Below are positions 1 through 11,110 of a stretch of 64,000 nucleotides of DNA, piece by piece. The stretch lies in NCBI RefSeq assembly GCF_001684335.1, contig NZ_LOIC01000061.1, forward strand, positions 171,961 through 235,960, read 5' to 3'. Position numbers and translations under genes: made by a program. The notes under the pieces are model-generated. The model was not told the origin of the DNA. It did not search any database and saw nothing but the letters and a program-made list of their open reading frames with translations. This DNA comes from Photorhabdus namnaonensis (GTDB lineage: Bacteria > Pseudomonadota > Gammaproteobacteria > Enterobacterales > Enterobacteriaceae). Every line of letters begins with the position of its first letter. The stretch's first letter is position 1.

Positions 1-3000
1 ATCCTCGATGCCCACCCGTTCCAGTCCCAATATGTCCTGCCAAATGGTACAGAGTTGGGTTTCCAGCGCATTGCGGGGCGCCACGTATCCCTCTTTATTT
101 TCCCAAACAGGTTCCGGCAATGCTTGCCGATCCACTTTGCCGTTCAGAGTCAGAGGAATGGATTCAATACGGGTAAAGCTGGCCGGTAGCATATAGTCCG
201 GCAGGCGGGAAGATAAGTGACTGATTAGCTTGTCGTTTGAGAGTGCGCCTTCCGCTACCAGATACGCCACCAGTGCTTTATTACCCTCATATTCGCGATC
301 GATCACCACCGCCTGTTTTATCTGTGGGTGCAAAGCGAGTGCAGTCTCAATTTCGCCCAGTTCAATGCGGTAGCCGCGAATTGTGACTTGAAAATCATTG
401 CGCCCGAGATATTCCAGATTGCCATCCGGTCGCCAGCGGACTAAATCGCCGGTTTTATACAGGCGGGTGTAACCGTGTTCCTTATCTTTATTGGTGGCAA
501 ATGGGTTCTCTACAAACCGTTCGGCGGTCAGTTCCGGCCGATTTAAATATCCCCGAGCCAGTCCAGCGCCTCCGATGTATAACTCTCCGGGTGCGCCAAT
601 GGGGACAAGATTCCCGGAATGATTTAAGACATAGGCATACATGTCATTTAATGGCCGTCCAATGCAAGATACTGCTGTGGCGTCGCCTTGGGTTAATTTC
701 TTGTAGGTAACATGTACGGTTGTTTCGGTTATCCCATACATATTGATGAGAGCGGGAGATTGATCGCCGTAATGGTCCCACCAAGGTTTCAATTGAACCG
801 GATTCAGTTTATCTCCACCAAAAATTACGTAGCGAAGATGGGGAAATTCAGCGCCAATATTCAATGACTCATCAATAAAGGCATAAAATGCCCCGGGTGT
901 CTGGTTTAATACAGTAACTTTTTGATCTGAACAGAGATGACTGAATCTGCCGAAATCCTTCGTACATTCTACTGTCGGAATAATCAAACGCCCGCCATAG
1001 AGCAATGCGCCCCATAATTCCCAGACACTGAAATCAAATGTGTAAGCATGGTATAGCGCCCAGGTATCATTTTGATCAAATTGATAATCCCCCTGAGTGG
1101 TTGCGAATAAACGCGCAACATTATGGTGTGTCTGCAACACGCCTTTCGGTTGTCCGGTCGTGCCTGAAGTATAGATAACGTACGCCAGATCTGTGGCTTC
1201 GCTGACGGGTACCGGATTCTCTGTCGAGAGGTTTTCTGTCACTGTTCGATCATCCGCAGCTATCAATGCAGGCTGTTTAGTCTGTGTCTGCGTATATTTC
1301 CCTAGCGTTGTCAGATATCGTTGTTGAGTCACCACACTGGGGGATGCTGTATCTTCTAAAATAAACCGGACCCGCTCCGGCGGATATTCCGGGGAGATTG
1401 GTACATAGGCTCCCCCTGCTTTCAGCACCGCCAGAATACTGATGACCATTTCCAGACTACGATCCAGATACAAAGCTACTAACGTATCGGCTGGCATGGG
1501 TTTATTGCATTGCTGTTGATACTGTTCGCGGATCACAACGGCCAACTGGTTAGCCCGTTCGTTTAGCTGGCGATAAGTCAGTGTTTTCCCTTCGAACACC
1601 AGCGCCACATTATCCGGTCTGGCGGCTACCTGAGCCTCAAATTGCTGTTGGAGAGTACGTGTTTGCAGATAGGATATATTGGGCTGGTTCCAGGTATGCA
1701 GTAATGTATGGCGCTCCTGCTCTAATAAAATAGGTAATTCACTGACTAATGACGCAGGGTTGTTGAGTAAGGTAATAAATAGGTTTTGTAATCGTTCAAG
1801 TATTCTGTCGACATCCTGCTCACTAAAGTATTTCCGCAGATAATCTATCGTTATTTTTAGTTCCTGAGTATATCCATAGTCTTTTAATCTAAAGACAATG
1901 GGATAAATATTGAATTCCCTATCTATGTGATGGTGCTGATTTTCGGTGACTTCGAGGTCTGACTCAGAAAAACGTTCATAGAAAATAGATATATTGGGTA
2001 AAGAAAGCTTATGTTTATGAGCCATTCGAGCAAGGTGGGATTGAGGAAATTTACAGTGATAATAACTATTTTTTAGTGAGGATTCTGTTAATTTAATTTG
2101 TTCAATCACACTCGCCGCATGAGAAATATGACAATGCACCGGATACATATTTGCATGCATTCCAACAACATATTTTTCTGATTTTCCCTCTCTGCCATGT
2201 GTGATCGTGTTAAAAAACAGCTCTTGTCGCCCTGTAAGTTCGGTCATAATAATGCTGACCAGACTCGAAAAGATGAAAAGCAGATTGGTTTTGTATTCTC
2301 TACAAAAATTACGCAAATCTTCTTTAATTGGAAGAGGTAATATTAACGTACAATTATCACTACCTGTATTTTTATAGCAAGGGGTTAATTGATGTACTTC
2401 TTTTTGTTTCAGAAAATCAAACCAATAACGCTTATCTTTTTCATATTGAGTGCTATTTAAATATTTTCTCGACTTGATTATTGTAGTTAAATATTGTGGA
2501 ATTTCTGACAACCATGCGGTAGATGTTCCATTTTCAAGACATTTGTATAATTTATGGACATATTCATGAAGTCGATATAACCCGACACCATCAATCATAA
2601 TATGATGGAATTTAGTGAAAAAGTAATGTTTTTCATTATCTAAGCGAATTAATGTAACCTGATATGGTGTTTCCTTTAAATAATCGATAGGAATACCTAC
2701 TTGTTGCTTCATCCAAAGATAGGCTTTCTTTTCAGGATCAAGTTGCATCGAAACATCGTAGCACTTGATTAATTCTGGCGTACTTTGATTTTGAATATAT
2801 TGAATAGCTTCGTTATTGGAATTAATTGATATACGTAAACGTAACATATCAATGTGTTGATATAGTAAATTACACACTTTTTGCAAAATAACTATATCAA
2901 TATGTTTTTCTATCAATGTATACCAGCCGAGGCTGTGTATTGGACTATTCTCATAAAGCGCTTGTTCGTAAAACACATCTTCCTGAGAAGGATGAAGACT

Positions 3001-3039
3001 ATATAAGTTCGAATCCAACGAACCCTCAGATGTTCTCAT
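1..3039 (-). CDS. Nonribosomal peptide synthetase, N-terminal part (C-A-start of T); runs off left edge
   Basis: The reading frame is open from an ATG at 3039 to the window edge, 1013 codons. A condensation domain comes first, with the active-site motif HHIMIDG at about residues 145-151. An adenylation domain follows: YTSGTTGQPKG near residue 621, MYGITETTVH, GYRIELGEIE and LTLNGKVDR near the left edge, then the first part of a carrier domain (QLCTIWQDILG). By GrsA numbering I read the pocket residues as D-F-W-N-I-G-M-V-H, the published threonine code, so module 1 probably activates L-threonine. A condensation domain as the very first domain suggests either an acyl starter or an upstream partner protein. 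The remaining domains lie outside the window, so the product is unknown. An ERIC element sits 45 bp upstream of the start codon. Confidence 0.93.
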   Translation of the reverse strand, partial: MRTSEGSLDSNLYSLHPSQEDVFYEQALYENSPIHSLGWYTLIEKHIDIVILQKVCNLLYQHIDMLRLRISINSNNEAIQYIQNQSTPELIKCYDVSMQLDPEKKAYLWMKQQVGIPIDYLKETPYQVTLIRLDNEKHYFFTKFHHIMIDGVGLYRLHEYVHKLYKCLENGTSTAWLSEIPQYLTTIIKSRKYLNSTQYEKDKRYWFDFLKQKEVHQLTPCYKNTGSDNCTLILPLPIKEDLRNFCREYKTNLLFIFSSLVSIIMTELTGRQELFFNTITHGREGKSEKYVVGMHANMYPVHCHISHAASVIEQIKLTESSLKNSYYHCKFPQSHLARMAHKHKLSLPNISIFYERFSESDLEVTENQHHHIDREFNIYPIVFRLKDYGYTQELKITIDYLRKYFSEQDVDRILERLQNLFITLLNNPASLVSELPILLEQERHTLLHTWNQPNISYLQTRTLQQQFEAQVAARPDNVALVFEGKTLTYRQLNERANQLAVVIREQYQQQCNKPMPADTLVALYLDRSLEMVISILAVLKAGGAYVPISPEYPPERVRFILEDTASPSVVTQQRYLTTLGKYTQTQTKQPALIAADDRTVTENLSTENPVPVSEATDLAYVIYTSGTTGQPKGVLQTHHNVARLFATTQGDYQFDQNDTWALYHAYTFDFSVWELWGALLYGGRLIIPTVECTKDFGRFSHLCSDQKVTVLNQTPGAFYAFIDESLNIGAEFPHLRYVIFGGDKLNPVQLKPWWDHYGDQSPALINMYGITETTVHVTYKKLTQGDATAVSCIGRPLNDMYAYVLNHSGNLVPIGAPGELYIGGAGLARGYLNRPELTAERFVENPFATNKDKEHGYTRLYKTGDLVRWRPDGNLEYLGRNDFQVTIRGYRIELGEIETALALHPQIKQAVVIDREYEGNKALVAYLVAEGALSNDKLISHLSSRLPDYMLPASFTRIESIPLTLNGKVDRQALPEPVWENKEGYVAPRNALETQLCTIWQDILGLERVGIED

Positions 3040-3083
3040 AATCAGTTATACGAATGTATTCCGCTTGTAAGTTATTTGTAGTT

Positions 3084-3210
3084 TATACCCGTTATCTTTC
3101 AAGTTGCCTCTTTGTTGGCCGCACTCACTCACCCCGGTCACATAGTTATCTATGCTCCCGGGGATTCGCTCCCTTGCCGCCGCGATGTATCTTGAAATCC
3201 ATAGGGTATA
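3084..3210. repeat. ERIC element 1 (127 bp, full length)
   Basis: An imperfect palindrome begins TATACCC and ends GGGTATA, with the ERIC hallmark segments CTCCCGGGGATTCGCTC and, on the complement, TGACCGGGGTGAGTGAG. The 127-bp length, counting TA at both ends, is that of a full enterobacterial ERIC. It lies just upstream of the NRPS gene and could be transcribed into its leader. Confidence 0.93.
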
Positions 3211-3769
3211 TGGTGCGAATGAGTAGATTCCATTACTTTCCTGACTTTAAATTATTATGTTGAGCATTAATTTAATAGGCATTGGCATAATCTATCATGG
3301 CGTCATTACAGATAATCTCGCAATCTTTCAACACTCTTCCTCATGAAAAAATAGTTAATATAGTATTTATTGGTTAATGATTCACTTTCTATTAATTTCC
3401 TATACACTTAAGCACACATATTTGTCACCAACCTTATTTTTATTAAATTTACTTTCGGAATTATTATTATCTTTGTTTATCATATTATAATCATGATTTC
3501 TTGCGGCGTAATAATGATTGTCATTTAAATTGGCGTCTATATTGTATAACAAGCTTTTTAATCAGAGCAAGACCGCGAATATTTTTTAATTATGAATAAA
3601 GAATAAATCAGTTGATTCGGAGAAATAGCCGTGATCTTATACTCTCTTTTTGGGATCAGAGACTATGTACTTTGAGAGGGAATGAACCTCGTTATGGGTT
3701 ACGATTGTCGTACCAGGAAAAATCTTTTCGTCCCTAAATTATATGTTTGTAATATTAATGTAAATAATT

Positions 3770-3785
3770 TGTGATTAAAAACACA
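3770..3785. promoter_or_regulatory. Candidate CRP-binding site upstream of hutU
   Basis: TGTGATTAAAAACACA matches the CRP pattern TGTGA-N6-TCACA except for one base in the right arm. It is centred about 190 bp before the hutU start. Enteric hut operons are catabolite-controlled, so a CRP site is plausible, but no promoter was located relative to it. Confidence 0.35.
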
Positions 3786-3915
3786 AAAATAAGAAAAACA
3801 TTATTCCTTGATAATTAGAAAGAAATAATATTAACAAATTGATTTATAAGAAAATAAAAATAATAACTCTGTAAATATGTTATTTTAGTTAACGATTTGG
3901 CCTATTGAACATACA

Positions 3916-3925
3916 TGTATATACA
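3916..3925. promoter_or_regulatory. HutC-type operator palindrome
   Basis: TGTATATACA is a perfect 10-bp palindrome identical to the core of the HutC (GntR family) operator known from Klebsiella and Pseudomonas hut operons. It lies 45 bp before the hutU start codon, where a repressor would block transcription. No hutC gene is in the window, so the repressor must be encoded elsewhere if the site is used. Confidence 0.65.
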
Positions 3926-3969
3926 ACTATACATTTAACAAATATCTAAAGACCAGAAGGAGCCAGATC

Positions 3970-5649
3970 GTGACCGCCCAGAATAGTAAATTTCGTAATG
4001 TCGATATCCGGGCCTCCAGAGGAACACAATTAACAGCCAAAAGTTGGCTAACCGAAGCTCCTCTGCGCATGTTAATGAATAATCTTGATCCGGAAGTTGC
4101 TGAAAACCCTCATGAACTGGTGGTGTATGGCGGCATTGGCCGGGCTGCTAGAGATTGGGAATGTTATGACAAGATTATTGAAACACTGAAAAAGTTGGAA
4201 GACGATGAAACGTTGTTAATCCAATCGGGTAAGCCAGTTGGGGTATTTAAAACCCACCGTAATGCCCCACGGGTACTCATTGCAAATTCGAATTTGGTGC
4301 CGCACTGGGCGACTTGGGAACACTTCAATGAGCTGGATGCTAAAGGGCTGGCTATGTACGGCCAAATGACAGCGGGTAGCTGGATTTACATTGGCAGCCA
4401 GGGAATTGTTCAAGGCACCTATGAAACGTTTGTGGAAGCTGGCCGCCAACATTATAACGGTAATTTACAGGGTCGTTGGGTGTTAACGGCTGGTTTGGGT
4501 GGTATGGGGGGAGCGCAACCGCTGGCTGCGACATTGGCTGGAGCGTGTTCGTTAAATATTGAATGTCAGCAAAGCAGGATTGATTTCCGTCTGCGTACGG
4601 GTTATGTCGATGAACAAGCGAAAGATCTGGATGACGCCTTGGCTCGGATCGAAAAATACACTCAGGAAGGCAAAGCCATCTCTATCGCTCTGTGTGGCAA
4701 TGCCGCTGAAATCTTGCCGGAATTAGTTCGTCGTGGCGTACGCCCGGATTTGGTCACTGACCAGACAAGCTCACACGATCCTCTCAACGGCTATTTGCCA
4801 AAAGAGTGGAGTTGGGAAGAATATCGCCAACGTGCTATTTCGGCGCCGGCAGAGGTCATCAAAGCAGCAAAAGCTTCAATGGTGGAGCATGTTGAGGCAA
4901 TGTTGACTTTCCATAAGCAGGGCATTCCTGTTTTTGATTACGGCAACAATATTCGCCAAATGGCATATGAAGTCGGTGTAGAAAATGCTTTCGATTTCCC
5001 TGGTTTTGTTCCTGCTTATATTCGCCCGTTATTTTGCCGTGGTATCGGGCCTTTCCGTTGGGTAGCGCTTTCTGGTGATCCACAGGATATCTATAAAACC
5101 GACGCCAAAGTTAAAGAATTACTCCCCGATGATCAACATTTGCATCACTGGCTAGATATGGCGAGGGAACGCATTAGCTTTCAGGGATTACCTGCTCGTA
5201 TCTGCTGGGTTGGTTTAGGGCAACGCGCCAAACTGGGGCTGGCTTTTAACGAAATGGTACGCAGTGGCGAACTTTCTGCACCGATTGTTATTGGTCGTGA
5301 CCATCTGGATTCCGGCTCTGTCGCCAGTCCGAATCGCGAAACCGAATCTATGTGTGATGGCTCTGACGCCGTATCGGACTGGCCGTTGTTAAACGCTTTA
5401 CTTAACACTGCCAGCGGCGCTACTTGGGTTTCTCTGCATCATGGCGGTGGTGTCGGCATGGGTTTCTCACAACATGCCGGTATGGTGATTGTTTGTGATG
5501 GAACCGATGAAGCCGCAGAACGTATAGCTCGGGTGCTGCATAACGATCCCGCCACTGGGGTTATGCGTCATGCTGATGCAGGTTATGAAATCGCTGTCCA
5601 TTGCGCCAAAGAGCAAGGATTAGACTTGCCGATGCTTAATACAAAATAA
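3970..5649 (+). CDS. hutU: Urocanate hydratase
   Basis: Converts urocanate to imidazolone-5-propionate with tightly bound NAD, the second step of histidine breakdown. The 559-residue product is the usual HutU length, and family stretches are clear, including [11 protein letters not shown] near residue 178, [27 protein letters not shown] and [15 protein letters not shown]. The start is GTG at 3970, preceded by AAGGAG at 3957-3962. hutH follows after 8 bp, so the two are one operon. A HutC-type palindrome lies just upstream. The later pathway genes hutI and hutG are not in the window. Confidence 0.97.
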   Translation: MTAQNSKFRNVDIRASRGTQLTAKSWLTEAPLRMLMNNLDPEVAENPHELVVYGGIGRAARDWECYDKIIETLKKLEDDETLLIQSGKPVGVFKTHRNAPRVLIANSNLVPHWATWEHFNELDAKGLAMYGQMTAGSWIYIGSQGIVQGTYETFVEAGRQHYNGNLQGRWVLTAGLGGMGGAQPLAATLAGACSLNIECQQSRIDFRLRTGYVDEQAKDLDDALARIEKYTQEGKAISIALCGNAAEILPELVRRGVRPDLVTDQTSSHDPLNGYLPKEWSWEEYRQRAISAPAEVIKAAKASMVEHVEAMLTFHKQGIPVFDYGNNIRQMAYEVGVENAFDFPGFVPAYIRPLFCRGIGPFRWVALSGDPQDIYKTDAKVKELLPDDQHLHHWLDMARERISFQGLPARICWVGLGQRAKLGLAFNEMVRSGELSAPIVIGRDHLDSGSVASPNRETESMCDGSDAVSDWPLLNALLNTASGATWVSLHHGGGVGMGFSQHAGMVIVCDGTDEAAERIARVLHNDPATGVMRHADAGYEIAVHCAKEQGLDLPMLNTK

Positions 5650-5657
5650 GGAACATT

Positions 5658-7202
5658 ATGAAGCAACTAACTATTTATCCAGGTAAATTGACCCTTGATG
5701 AACTGCGTCAGGTTTATCTACAACCAATGAAAATCACGCTGGATAGTCAGATTTTTCCTGCTATTGAACACAGTGTGGAGTGTGTTAATGCGATTCTTGC
5801 TGAAAATCGCACTGCCTATGGAATTAATACCGGGTTCGGGCTATTAGCCAGTACACGGATTGAAAAAGATGACTTAGAAAAACTACAGCGTTCGCTGGTT
5901 GTTTCTCATGCTGCCGGGGTCGGTGAAGCGTTGGACGATAATATGACCCGGTTGATCATGGTATTGAAAATTAACAGCCTCTCCCGTGGTTACTCCGGTA
6001 TTCGTCTTGCCGTTATTCAGGCATTAATCGCGTTAGTCAATGCGGAAATTTATCCTCATATTCCCAGTAAAGGATCGGTGGGGGCTTCTGGTGATTTAGC
6101 GCCGTTGGCGCATATGAGTCTGTTATTACTTGGGGAAGGGCAAGCGCGTTATCAGGGCGAATGGTTGCCAGCCAAAGAAGCGCTGGCAAAAGCAAATTTA
6201 CAACCTATTACATTAGCGGCTAAAGAAGGTTTAGCATTACTCAATGGAACCCAAGTCTCTACCGCTTTTGCGTTACGTGGATTATTTGAAGCGGAAGATC
6301 TGCTGGCGGCAGCGATAGTTTGTGGTTCTTTATCCGTAGAGGCGGCATTGGGTTCCCGCAAACCGTTTGATGCCCGTGTACATGAAGTGCGGGGGCAACA
6401 GGGGCAGATCGATGTTGCCGCATTGTATCGTTATGTATTGGAAGAGAGCAGTGAACTATCAGATTCTCATATCAATTGCCCCAAGGTACAGGACCCTTAT
6501 TCATTACGTTGTCAGCCGCAAGTTATGGGAGCCTGCTTGACTCAGTTGCGCCATGCTGCTGATGTTATTCTGACCGAAGCTAATGCTGTATCTGATAACC
6601 CATTGGTGTTTGCTGAGCAGGGAGAAGTGATTTCCGGTGGTAACTTCCATGCTGAACCTGTTGCAATGGCGTCTGATAATTTGGCGCTGGTATTAGCAGA
6701 AATAGGTGCATTGTCAGAACGACGTATTGCGTTGTTGATGGATTCACATATGTCACAACTTCCGCCTTTTCTGGTTGAGAATGGTGGTGTGAATTCAGGT
6801 TTTATGATTGCACAGGTAACGGCAGCGGCGCTTGCCAGTGAAAATAAAGCGTTGGCACACCCGGCGAGTGTTGACAGTTTACCGACTTCAGCCAATCAGG
6901 AAGATCATGTATCAATGGCGCCGGCTGCGGGACGTCGTTTATGGCAGATGGCAGAAAATACCCGAGGTATTCTGGCAATTGAATGGTTATCTGCCTGCCA
7001 GGGAATTGATTTCCGTAATGGCTTGAGAAGCAGCCCGATTTTGGAAGAAGCGCGTGGTATCCTGCGAGCGAAAGTAGATTATTATGATCAGGATCGTTTT
7101 TTTGCGCCTGATATTGATGCTGCTGTGAAATTATTAGCCGAGCAACATCTCTCCTCATTACTTCCTTCTGGACAGATATTACAGAGTAAAAATAGCCGTT
7201 AA
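5658..7202 (+). CDS. hutH: Histidine ammonia-lyase
   Basis: Removes ammonia from L-histidine to give urocanate, the substrate of HutU encoded just upstream. The 514-residue product contains the Ala143-Ser144-Gly145 tripeptide ([14 protein letters not shown]) that cyclises to the MIO electrophile. NTGFGLLAS precedes it, and [12 protein letters not shown] lies further on. The ATG at 5658 has AGGAAC upstream. The family also contains phenylalanine and tyrosine ammonia-lyases (Photorhabdus has a PAL, StlA), but linkage to hutU and the overall sequence favour histidine. Confidence 0.96.
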   Translation: MKQLTIYPGKLTLDELRQVYLQPMKITLDSQIFPAIEHSVECVNAILAENRTAYGINTGFGLLASTRIEKDDLEKLQRSLVVSHAAGVGEALDDNMTRLIMVLKINSLSRGYSGIRLAVIQALIALVNAEIYPHIPSKGSVGASGDLAPLAHMSLLLLGEGQARYQGEWLPAKEALAKANLQPITLAAKEGLALLNGTQVSTAFALRGLFEAEDLLAAAIVCGSLSVEAALGSRKPFDARVHEVRGQQGQIDVAALYRYVLEESSELSDSHINCPKVQDPYSLRCQPQVMGACLTQLRHAADVILTEANAVSDNPLVFAEQGEVISGGNFHAEPVAMASDNLALVLAEIGALSERRIALLMDSHMSQLPPFLVENGGVNSGFMIAQVTAAALASENKALAHPASVDSLPTSANQEDHVSMAPAAGRRLWQMAENTRGILAIEWLSACQGIDFRNGLRSSPILEEARGILRAKVDYYDQDRFFAPDIDAAVKLLAEQHLSSLLPSGQILQSKNSR

Positions 7203-7212
7203 ACAAACCAAT

Positions 7213-7231
7213 GGCCGGCGTCTGACCGGCC
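7213..7231. terminator. Short GC-rich hairpin between hutH and the permease gene
   Basis: GGCCGG and CCGGCC pair across a 7-nt loop 11 bp after the hutH stop. There is no following T-run, so it may be an mRNA-stabilising or attenuating hairpin rather than a true terminator. Confidence 0.35.
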
Positions 7232-7289
7232 TGATTATCACATTTATCTTTCTCATAAAACCCAATAATAAAAGATAAGAGGGTAAATC

Positions 7290-8684
7290 ATGCAAGCCTC
7301 ATTACAACTAGAGCGAGGACTCAACGCACGCCATATCCGGTTTATGGCGTTGGGTTCCGCGATTGGTACAGGTCTTTTTTATGGTTCTGCTGAAGCAATA
7401 AACATGGCTGGTCCGGCGGTATTATTAGCTTATTTAGTGGGCGGTGCCGCTGTTTTTATGGTGATGCGTGCTTTAGGGGAGATGGCGGTCCACAGACCGG
7501 ATGCCGGCTCTTTTGCCAGTTATGCTCATCAATATTTAGGCCCGTTACCCGGATTTATTACCGGCTGGACTTATACTTTCGAAATGATCGTCGTTTGTCT
7601 GGCGGATGTGACTGCTTTTGGCATTTATATGGGGCTATGGTACCCGGAAGTACCGCGTTGGATATGGGTACTTAGCATTATTTTCATTATTGGCGCCCTC
7701 AATCTTTGCAAAGTTAAAGTGTTTGGCGAAATGGAGTTCTGGTTATCGATTCTGAAAGTTGCTGCAATCAGCGCCATGATTATTGCCGGAACAGGTATCA
7801 TTCTGTTTGGTTTTAGCGGTCATTTTCAGGCAACGGGAGTTCAAAATCTGTGGCGACACGGTGGGTTTATGCCTAATGGGTTGGGTGGCATTATTGAGTC
7901 TCTGGCTGTTGTGATGTTTGCTTTCGGTGGCATTGAAATCATTGGTATTACATCCAGCGAAGCTAAAAATCCGGCGAAAGTGATCCCGCAAGCGATTAAC
8001 TCTATCCCGTTTCGCATTCTTCTGTTTTATGTACTCACTATTTTTGTATTAATGGCGATTTACCCTTGGAATAGCATCGGCCAAGAAGGTAGCCCATTTG
8101 TCGCGATATTTCAGGGGTTAGGCATTGGTTCGGCGGCGAATATTCTGAATATTGTCGTCATTACGGCGGCAATTTCGGCCATTAACAGCGATATCTTTGG
8201 CGCTGGTCGTATGATGTACGGTATGGCCGAGAAAGGATTAGCCCATAAAAAATTTATGCATTTAAGCCGTAATGGCGTGCCTTGGGTGACGATTATGGTT
8301 ATGACCTTGGCGTTATTGTGTGCTGTGGTTCTCAATTATTTGCTCCCTAAACAGGTATTTGTCATTGTTGCTTCAATTGCGACTTTTGCCACCGTGTGGG
8401 TCTGGTTAATGATTTTGCTATCTCAATTTGCTATGCGCAGAAAAATGTCACCGGGAGAAGCACAAAAATTACAATTCCCGGTACCGATGTGGCCTGTTGC
8501 CCCGATTCTGACCATCGTGTTTATGATATTTATTATCGCTGTTCTCAGCTACTTTCCGGCGACACGTATTGCGTTCTATGTGGGAGGAGTATGGATCGTG
8601 CTGTTGACATCCGCCTATTATTTATGGATACGAAAAAATGTCATTATTGTGAACCCTCAATCAGCCAAAGAAACACAGTGTTAA
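7290..8684 (+). CDS. Amino-acid permease of the AAT family (ProY/HutT-like)
   Basis: A 464-residue inner-membrane transporter with about 12 hydrophobic segments. It opens with [17 protein letters not shown], the conserved first-helix signature of the amino acid-polyamine-organocation superfamily. It closely resembles E. coli ProY throughout (for example [17 protein letters not shown] and [14 protein letters not shown]). Relatives next to hut genes in Pseudomonas (HutT) import histidine, so its place 87 bp downstream of hutUH suggests histidine or urocanate uptake. Substrate is inferred from context; proline remains possible. RBS GATAAGAGGG precedes the ATG. Confidence 0.88.
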   Translation: MQASLQLERGLNARHIRFMALGSAIGTGLFYGSAEAINMAGPAVLLAYLVGGAAVFMVMRALGEMAVHRPDAGSFASYAHQYLGPLPGFITGWTYTFEMIVVCLADVTAFGIYMGLWYPEVPRWIWVLSIIFIIGALNLCKVKVFGEMEFWLSILKVAAISAMIIAGTGIILFGFSGHFQATGVQNLWRHGGFMPNGLGGIIESLAVVMFAFGGIEIIGITSSEAKNPAKVIPQAINSIPFRILLFYVLTIFVLMAIYPWNSIGQEGSPFVAIFQGLGIGSAANILNIVVITAAISAINSDIFGAGRMMYGMAEKGLAHKKFMHLSRNGVPWVTIMVMTLALLCAVVLNYLLPKQVFVIVASIATFATVWVWLMILLSQFAMRRKMSPGEAQKLQFPVPMWPVAPILTIVFMIFIIAVLSYFPATRIAFYVGGVWIVLLTSAYYLWIRKNVIIVNPQSAKETQC

Positions 8685-8696
8685 ATATGTAAAACC

Positions 8697-8726
8697 AAAC
8701 CGTCTTGTTGTTGAATAAGACGGTTT
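8697..8726. terminator. Probable terminator after the hut operon
   Basis: AAACCGTCTT and AAGACGGTTT form a perfect 10-bp stem with a 10-nt loop just after the permease stop codon. The U-tract is poor, so strength is uncertain. Confidence 0.6.
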
Positions 8727-8913
8727 GCGCCAAAAGTTAATTAAAAATCTGCAATAAAACATCCGGGTTGCCTTTTTAATTGCCATTCCTTAATTCACTG
8801 CTCGCTGAACATTAGCACTGAAAATTCTATATCATTACCTGATATAAAGCTGATTTGTTGCAATGATCGTGGCAAACTAGCAGGCTAATGAATTTGCAGG
8901 GCTGGAGGCGCTT

Positions 8914-9846
8914 TTGGACAAGATTTTTATCGATGAGGCAGTAGCTGAGTTATATACCATTCAGGATATGTTGCGCTGGTCTGTTAGCCGGTTTAATGCG
9001 GCGAATATTTATTACGGGCACGGTACAGACAATCCTTGGGATGAGGCGCTGCAACTTGTTCTTCCATCACTGTTTTTGCCGTTGGATATCCCACAAGAGA
9101 TGCTAACCACGCGACTGACGTCGACTGAGCGTCATCGTATTGTCGAACGGGTACTGCGCCGTATTAATGATCGTATTCCGGTTGCTTATTTGACTAACAG
9201 AGCCTGGTTTTGTGGTCATGAATTTTATGTTGATGAACGGGTTTTGATTCCACGTTCACCGATTGGTGAATTAATTAATAATGAATTTACAGGATTGATC
9301 CCTGACCAACCCGCTAATATCCTTGACCTCTGCACGGGTAGCGGTTGTATTGCCATTGCCTGTGCATATGCTTTCCCGGAAGCGGAAATAGATGCTGTGG
9401 ATATTTCAGCGGATGTGCTGGCTGTGACTGAACAAAATATTCAGAATCATAGCCTTGACCACCGGGTCATTCCGATTCGTTCTGATCTGTTCCGCGATAT
9501 GCCGCCGGTTAAATACGATCTTATTGTCACAAATCCGCCTTATGTCGATGCCGAGGATATGAGCGACTTGCCGGAAGAGTTTCGCCGTGAGCCTGAGTTA
9601 GGTTTGGCAGCGGGTTCAGATGGTTTGAAACTGGCTCGCCGTATTCTGGCAACTGCTCCAGATTTTCTCACCGAACGAGGTGTGTTGATTTGTGAGGTTG
9701 GCAACAGTATGGTGCATTTGATTGAACAATATCCTGATGTGCCATTTACCTGGTTGGAATTTGAATATGGTGGTGATGGCGTATTTATGTTGACTCGTCA
9801 ACAGTTGGTTGAACATCACGAACATTTTCGTTTATTCAAAGATTGA
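8914..9846 (+). CDS. prmB: Ribosomal protein uL3 glutamine N5-methyltransferase
   Basis: A SAM-dependent methyltransferase that modifies a glutamine of ribosomal protein L3. The 310 residues align along their length with E. coli PrmB from memory. The SAM-binding loop is [15 protein letters not shown] and the substrate-glutamine motif NPPY is in [18 protein letters not shown]. The start is TTG at 8914, chosen because MDKIF begins the family and GGAGG lies 7 bp before it. aroC follows, as in E. coli. Confidence 0.95.
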   Translation: MDKIFIDEAVAELYTIQDMLRWSVSRFNAANIYYGHGTDNPWDEALQLVLPSLFLPLDIPQEMLTTRLTSTERHRIVERVLRRINDRIPVAYLTNRAWFCGHEFYVDERVLIPRSPIGELINNEFTGLIPDQPANILDLCTGSGCIAIACAYAFPEAEIDAVDISADVLAVTEQNIQNHSLDHRVIPIRSDLFRDMPPVKYDLIVTNPPYVDAEDMSDLPEEFRREPELGLAAGSDGLKLARRILATAPDFLTERGVLICEVGNSMVHLIEQYPDVPFTWLEFEYGGDGVFMLTRQQLVEHHEHFRLFKD

Positions 9847-9935
9847 ATAATTGAATAGGTTGTAGCTGCGGTAATAATGCAAAACGCAAAACGGGCAGCG
9901 TCAAATAAAAGAACGATTAACAGGAAGGAATTGGG

Positions 9936-11021
9936 ATGGCGGGAAATAGTATCGGGCAATTTTTCCGGGTCACCACTTTTGGCGAATCTCACGGTTTGGC
10001 GTTGGGATGTATTGTCGATGGGGTGCCGCCGGGCATTGCAATCACAGAAGCCGATTTGCAAGTTGATTTAGACAGGCGTCGTCCGGGAACGTCCCGTTAT
10101 ACAACACAGCGCCGTGAGCCGGATCAGGTTCGTATTCTTTCGGGGGTATTTGAAGGGGTAACAACCGGTACCAGTATCGGTTTACTCATTGAAAATACTG
10201 ACCAGCGTTCTCAGGATTACAGCGCTATTAAAGATGTGTTTCGTCCAGGCCATGCCGATTACACTTATGAACAGAAATACGGTATCCGCGATTATCGTGG
10301 CGGGGGCCGCTCTTCTGCGCGTGAAACGGCGATGCGTGTTGCCGCAGGTGCAATAGCGAAAAAATATTTGTTGGATAAATATGGTATTCGTGTCCGTGCC
10401 TGTTTGACCCAAATGGGCGATATCCATTGCCAATTGAAAGATTGGGAACAGGTGGAACAAAACCCCTTTTTCAGTCCTGATGAGACTAAACTTGAACAAC
10501 TTGATGCCTTGATGCGTGAACTGAAAAAAGCGGGGGACTCTGTTGGCGCGAAAGTGACGGTTGTCGCGGAAAATGTTCCGGCTGGTTTGGGAGAGCCGGT
10601 TTTTGACCGTCTTGATGCCGATATTGCTCATGCGCTGATGAGTATTAACGCAGTAAAAGGCGTCGAAATTGGCGATGGTTTCGGTGTTATCAATTTACGT
10701 GGCAGCAAAAACAGAGATGAAATAACTGCTCTGGGATTCACCAGTAATCATGCGGGAGGAATTCTGGGTGGTATTAGCAGCAGCCAGCCAATTATTGCTC
10801 ATATTGCGTTGAAACCGACATCCAGCATTATGGTGCCGGGTAAAACGATTAATCGTCAGGGTGAAGAGGTGGAAATGGTCACTCGTGGCCGCCATGATCC
10901 CTGTGTTGGTATCCGTGCCGTGCCGATTGCGGAAGCAATGATGGCTATTGTGTTGATGGATCACCTATTACGCCAGAGAGCACAGTGCGCTGATATCGAA
11001 TCCAGCCTTCCTCGCTGGTGA
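9936..11021 (+). CDS. aroC: Chorismate synthase
   Basis: Catalyses the last shikimate-pathway step, converting EPSP to chorismate with reduced FMN. The 361-residue length is standard, and the signatures [30 protein letters not shown] and [18 protein letters not shown] are all present. AGGAAGG precedes the ATG. In E. coli the endopeptidase gene mepA comes next; here only an 89-bp spacer separates aroC from yfcA. Confidence 0.98.
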   Translation: MAGNSIGQFFRVTTFGESHGLALGCIVDGVPPGIAITEADLQVDLDRRRPGTSRYTTQRREPDQVRILSGVFEGVTTGTSIGLLIENTDQRSQDYSAIKDVFRPGHADYTYEQKYGIRDYRGGGRSSARETAMRVAAGAIAKKYLLDKYGIRVRACLTQMGDIHCQLKDWEQVEQNPFFSPDETKLEQLDALMRELKKAGDSVGAKVTVVAENVPAGLGEPVFDRLDADIAHALMSINAVKGVEIGDGFGVINLRGSKNRDEITALGFTSNHAGGILGGISSSQPIIAHIALKPTSSIMVPGKTINRQGEEVEMVTRGRHDPCVGIRAVPIAEAMMAIVLMDHLLRQRAQCADIESSLPRW

Positions 11022-11110
11022 ATTTGAGAATGAAGCTAGCCTTGAAAATCCCAGAGACTGAAATGGGTAGCTTGAATATTGATAAGCGGTTGCTGTTGAT
11101 GGGATGAAAT

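Larger units (their letters stand above)
3211..3969. other. AT-rich divergent intergenic region between the NRPS gene and hutU
   Basis: About 760 bp with no credible gene in any frame. It is strongly AT-rich and holds the regulatory sites for hutU listed separately (a CRP-like site and a HutC-type palindrome). The NRPS promoter must lie here or within the ERIC element. Nothing else could be identified. Confidence 0.6.

Noticed and set aside
3054-3263. Open frame across ERIC element 1
   Set aside because: It is the translation of the repeat itself; similar frames occur at the other ERIC copies and have no start context.
5658-7202. Possible phenylalanine ammonia-lyase (StlA-like) rather than HutH
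   Set aside because: The MIO motif is shared by both, but the gene is 8 bp from hutU, behind a HutC-type site and followed by a HutT-like permease; sequence also reads as HutH.
6802-7206. Long antisense frame opposite hutH
   Set aside because: Shadow of the hutH coding frame with no RBS and no recognisable protein features; the same holds for the many other antisense frames in the housekeeping genes.
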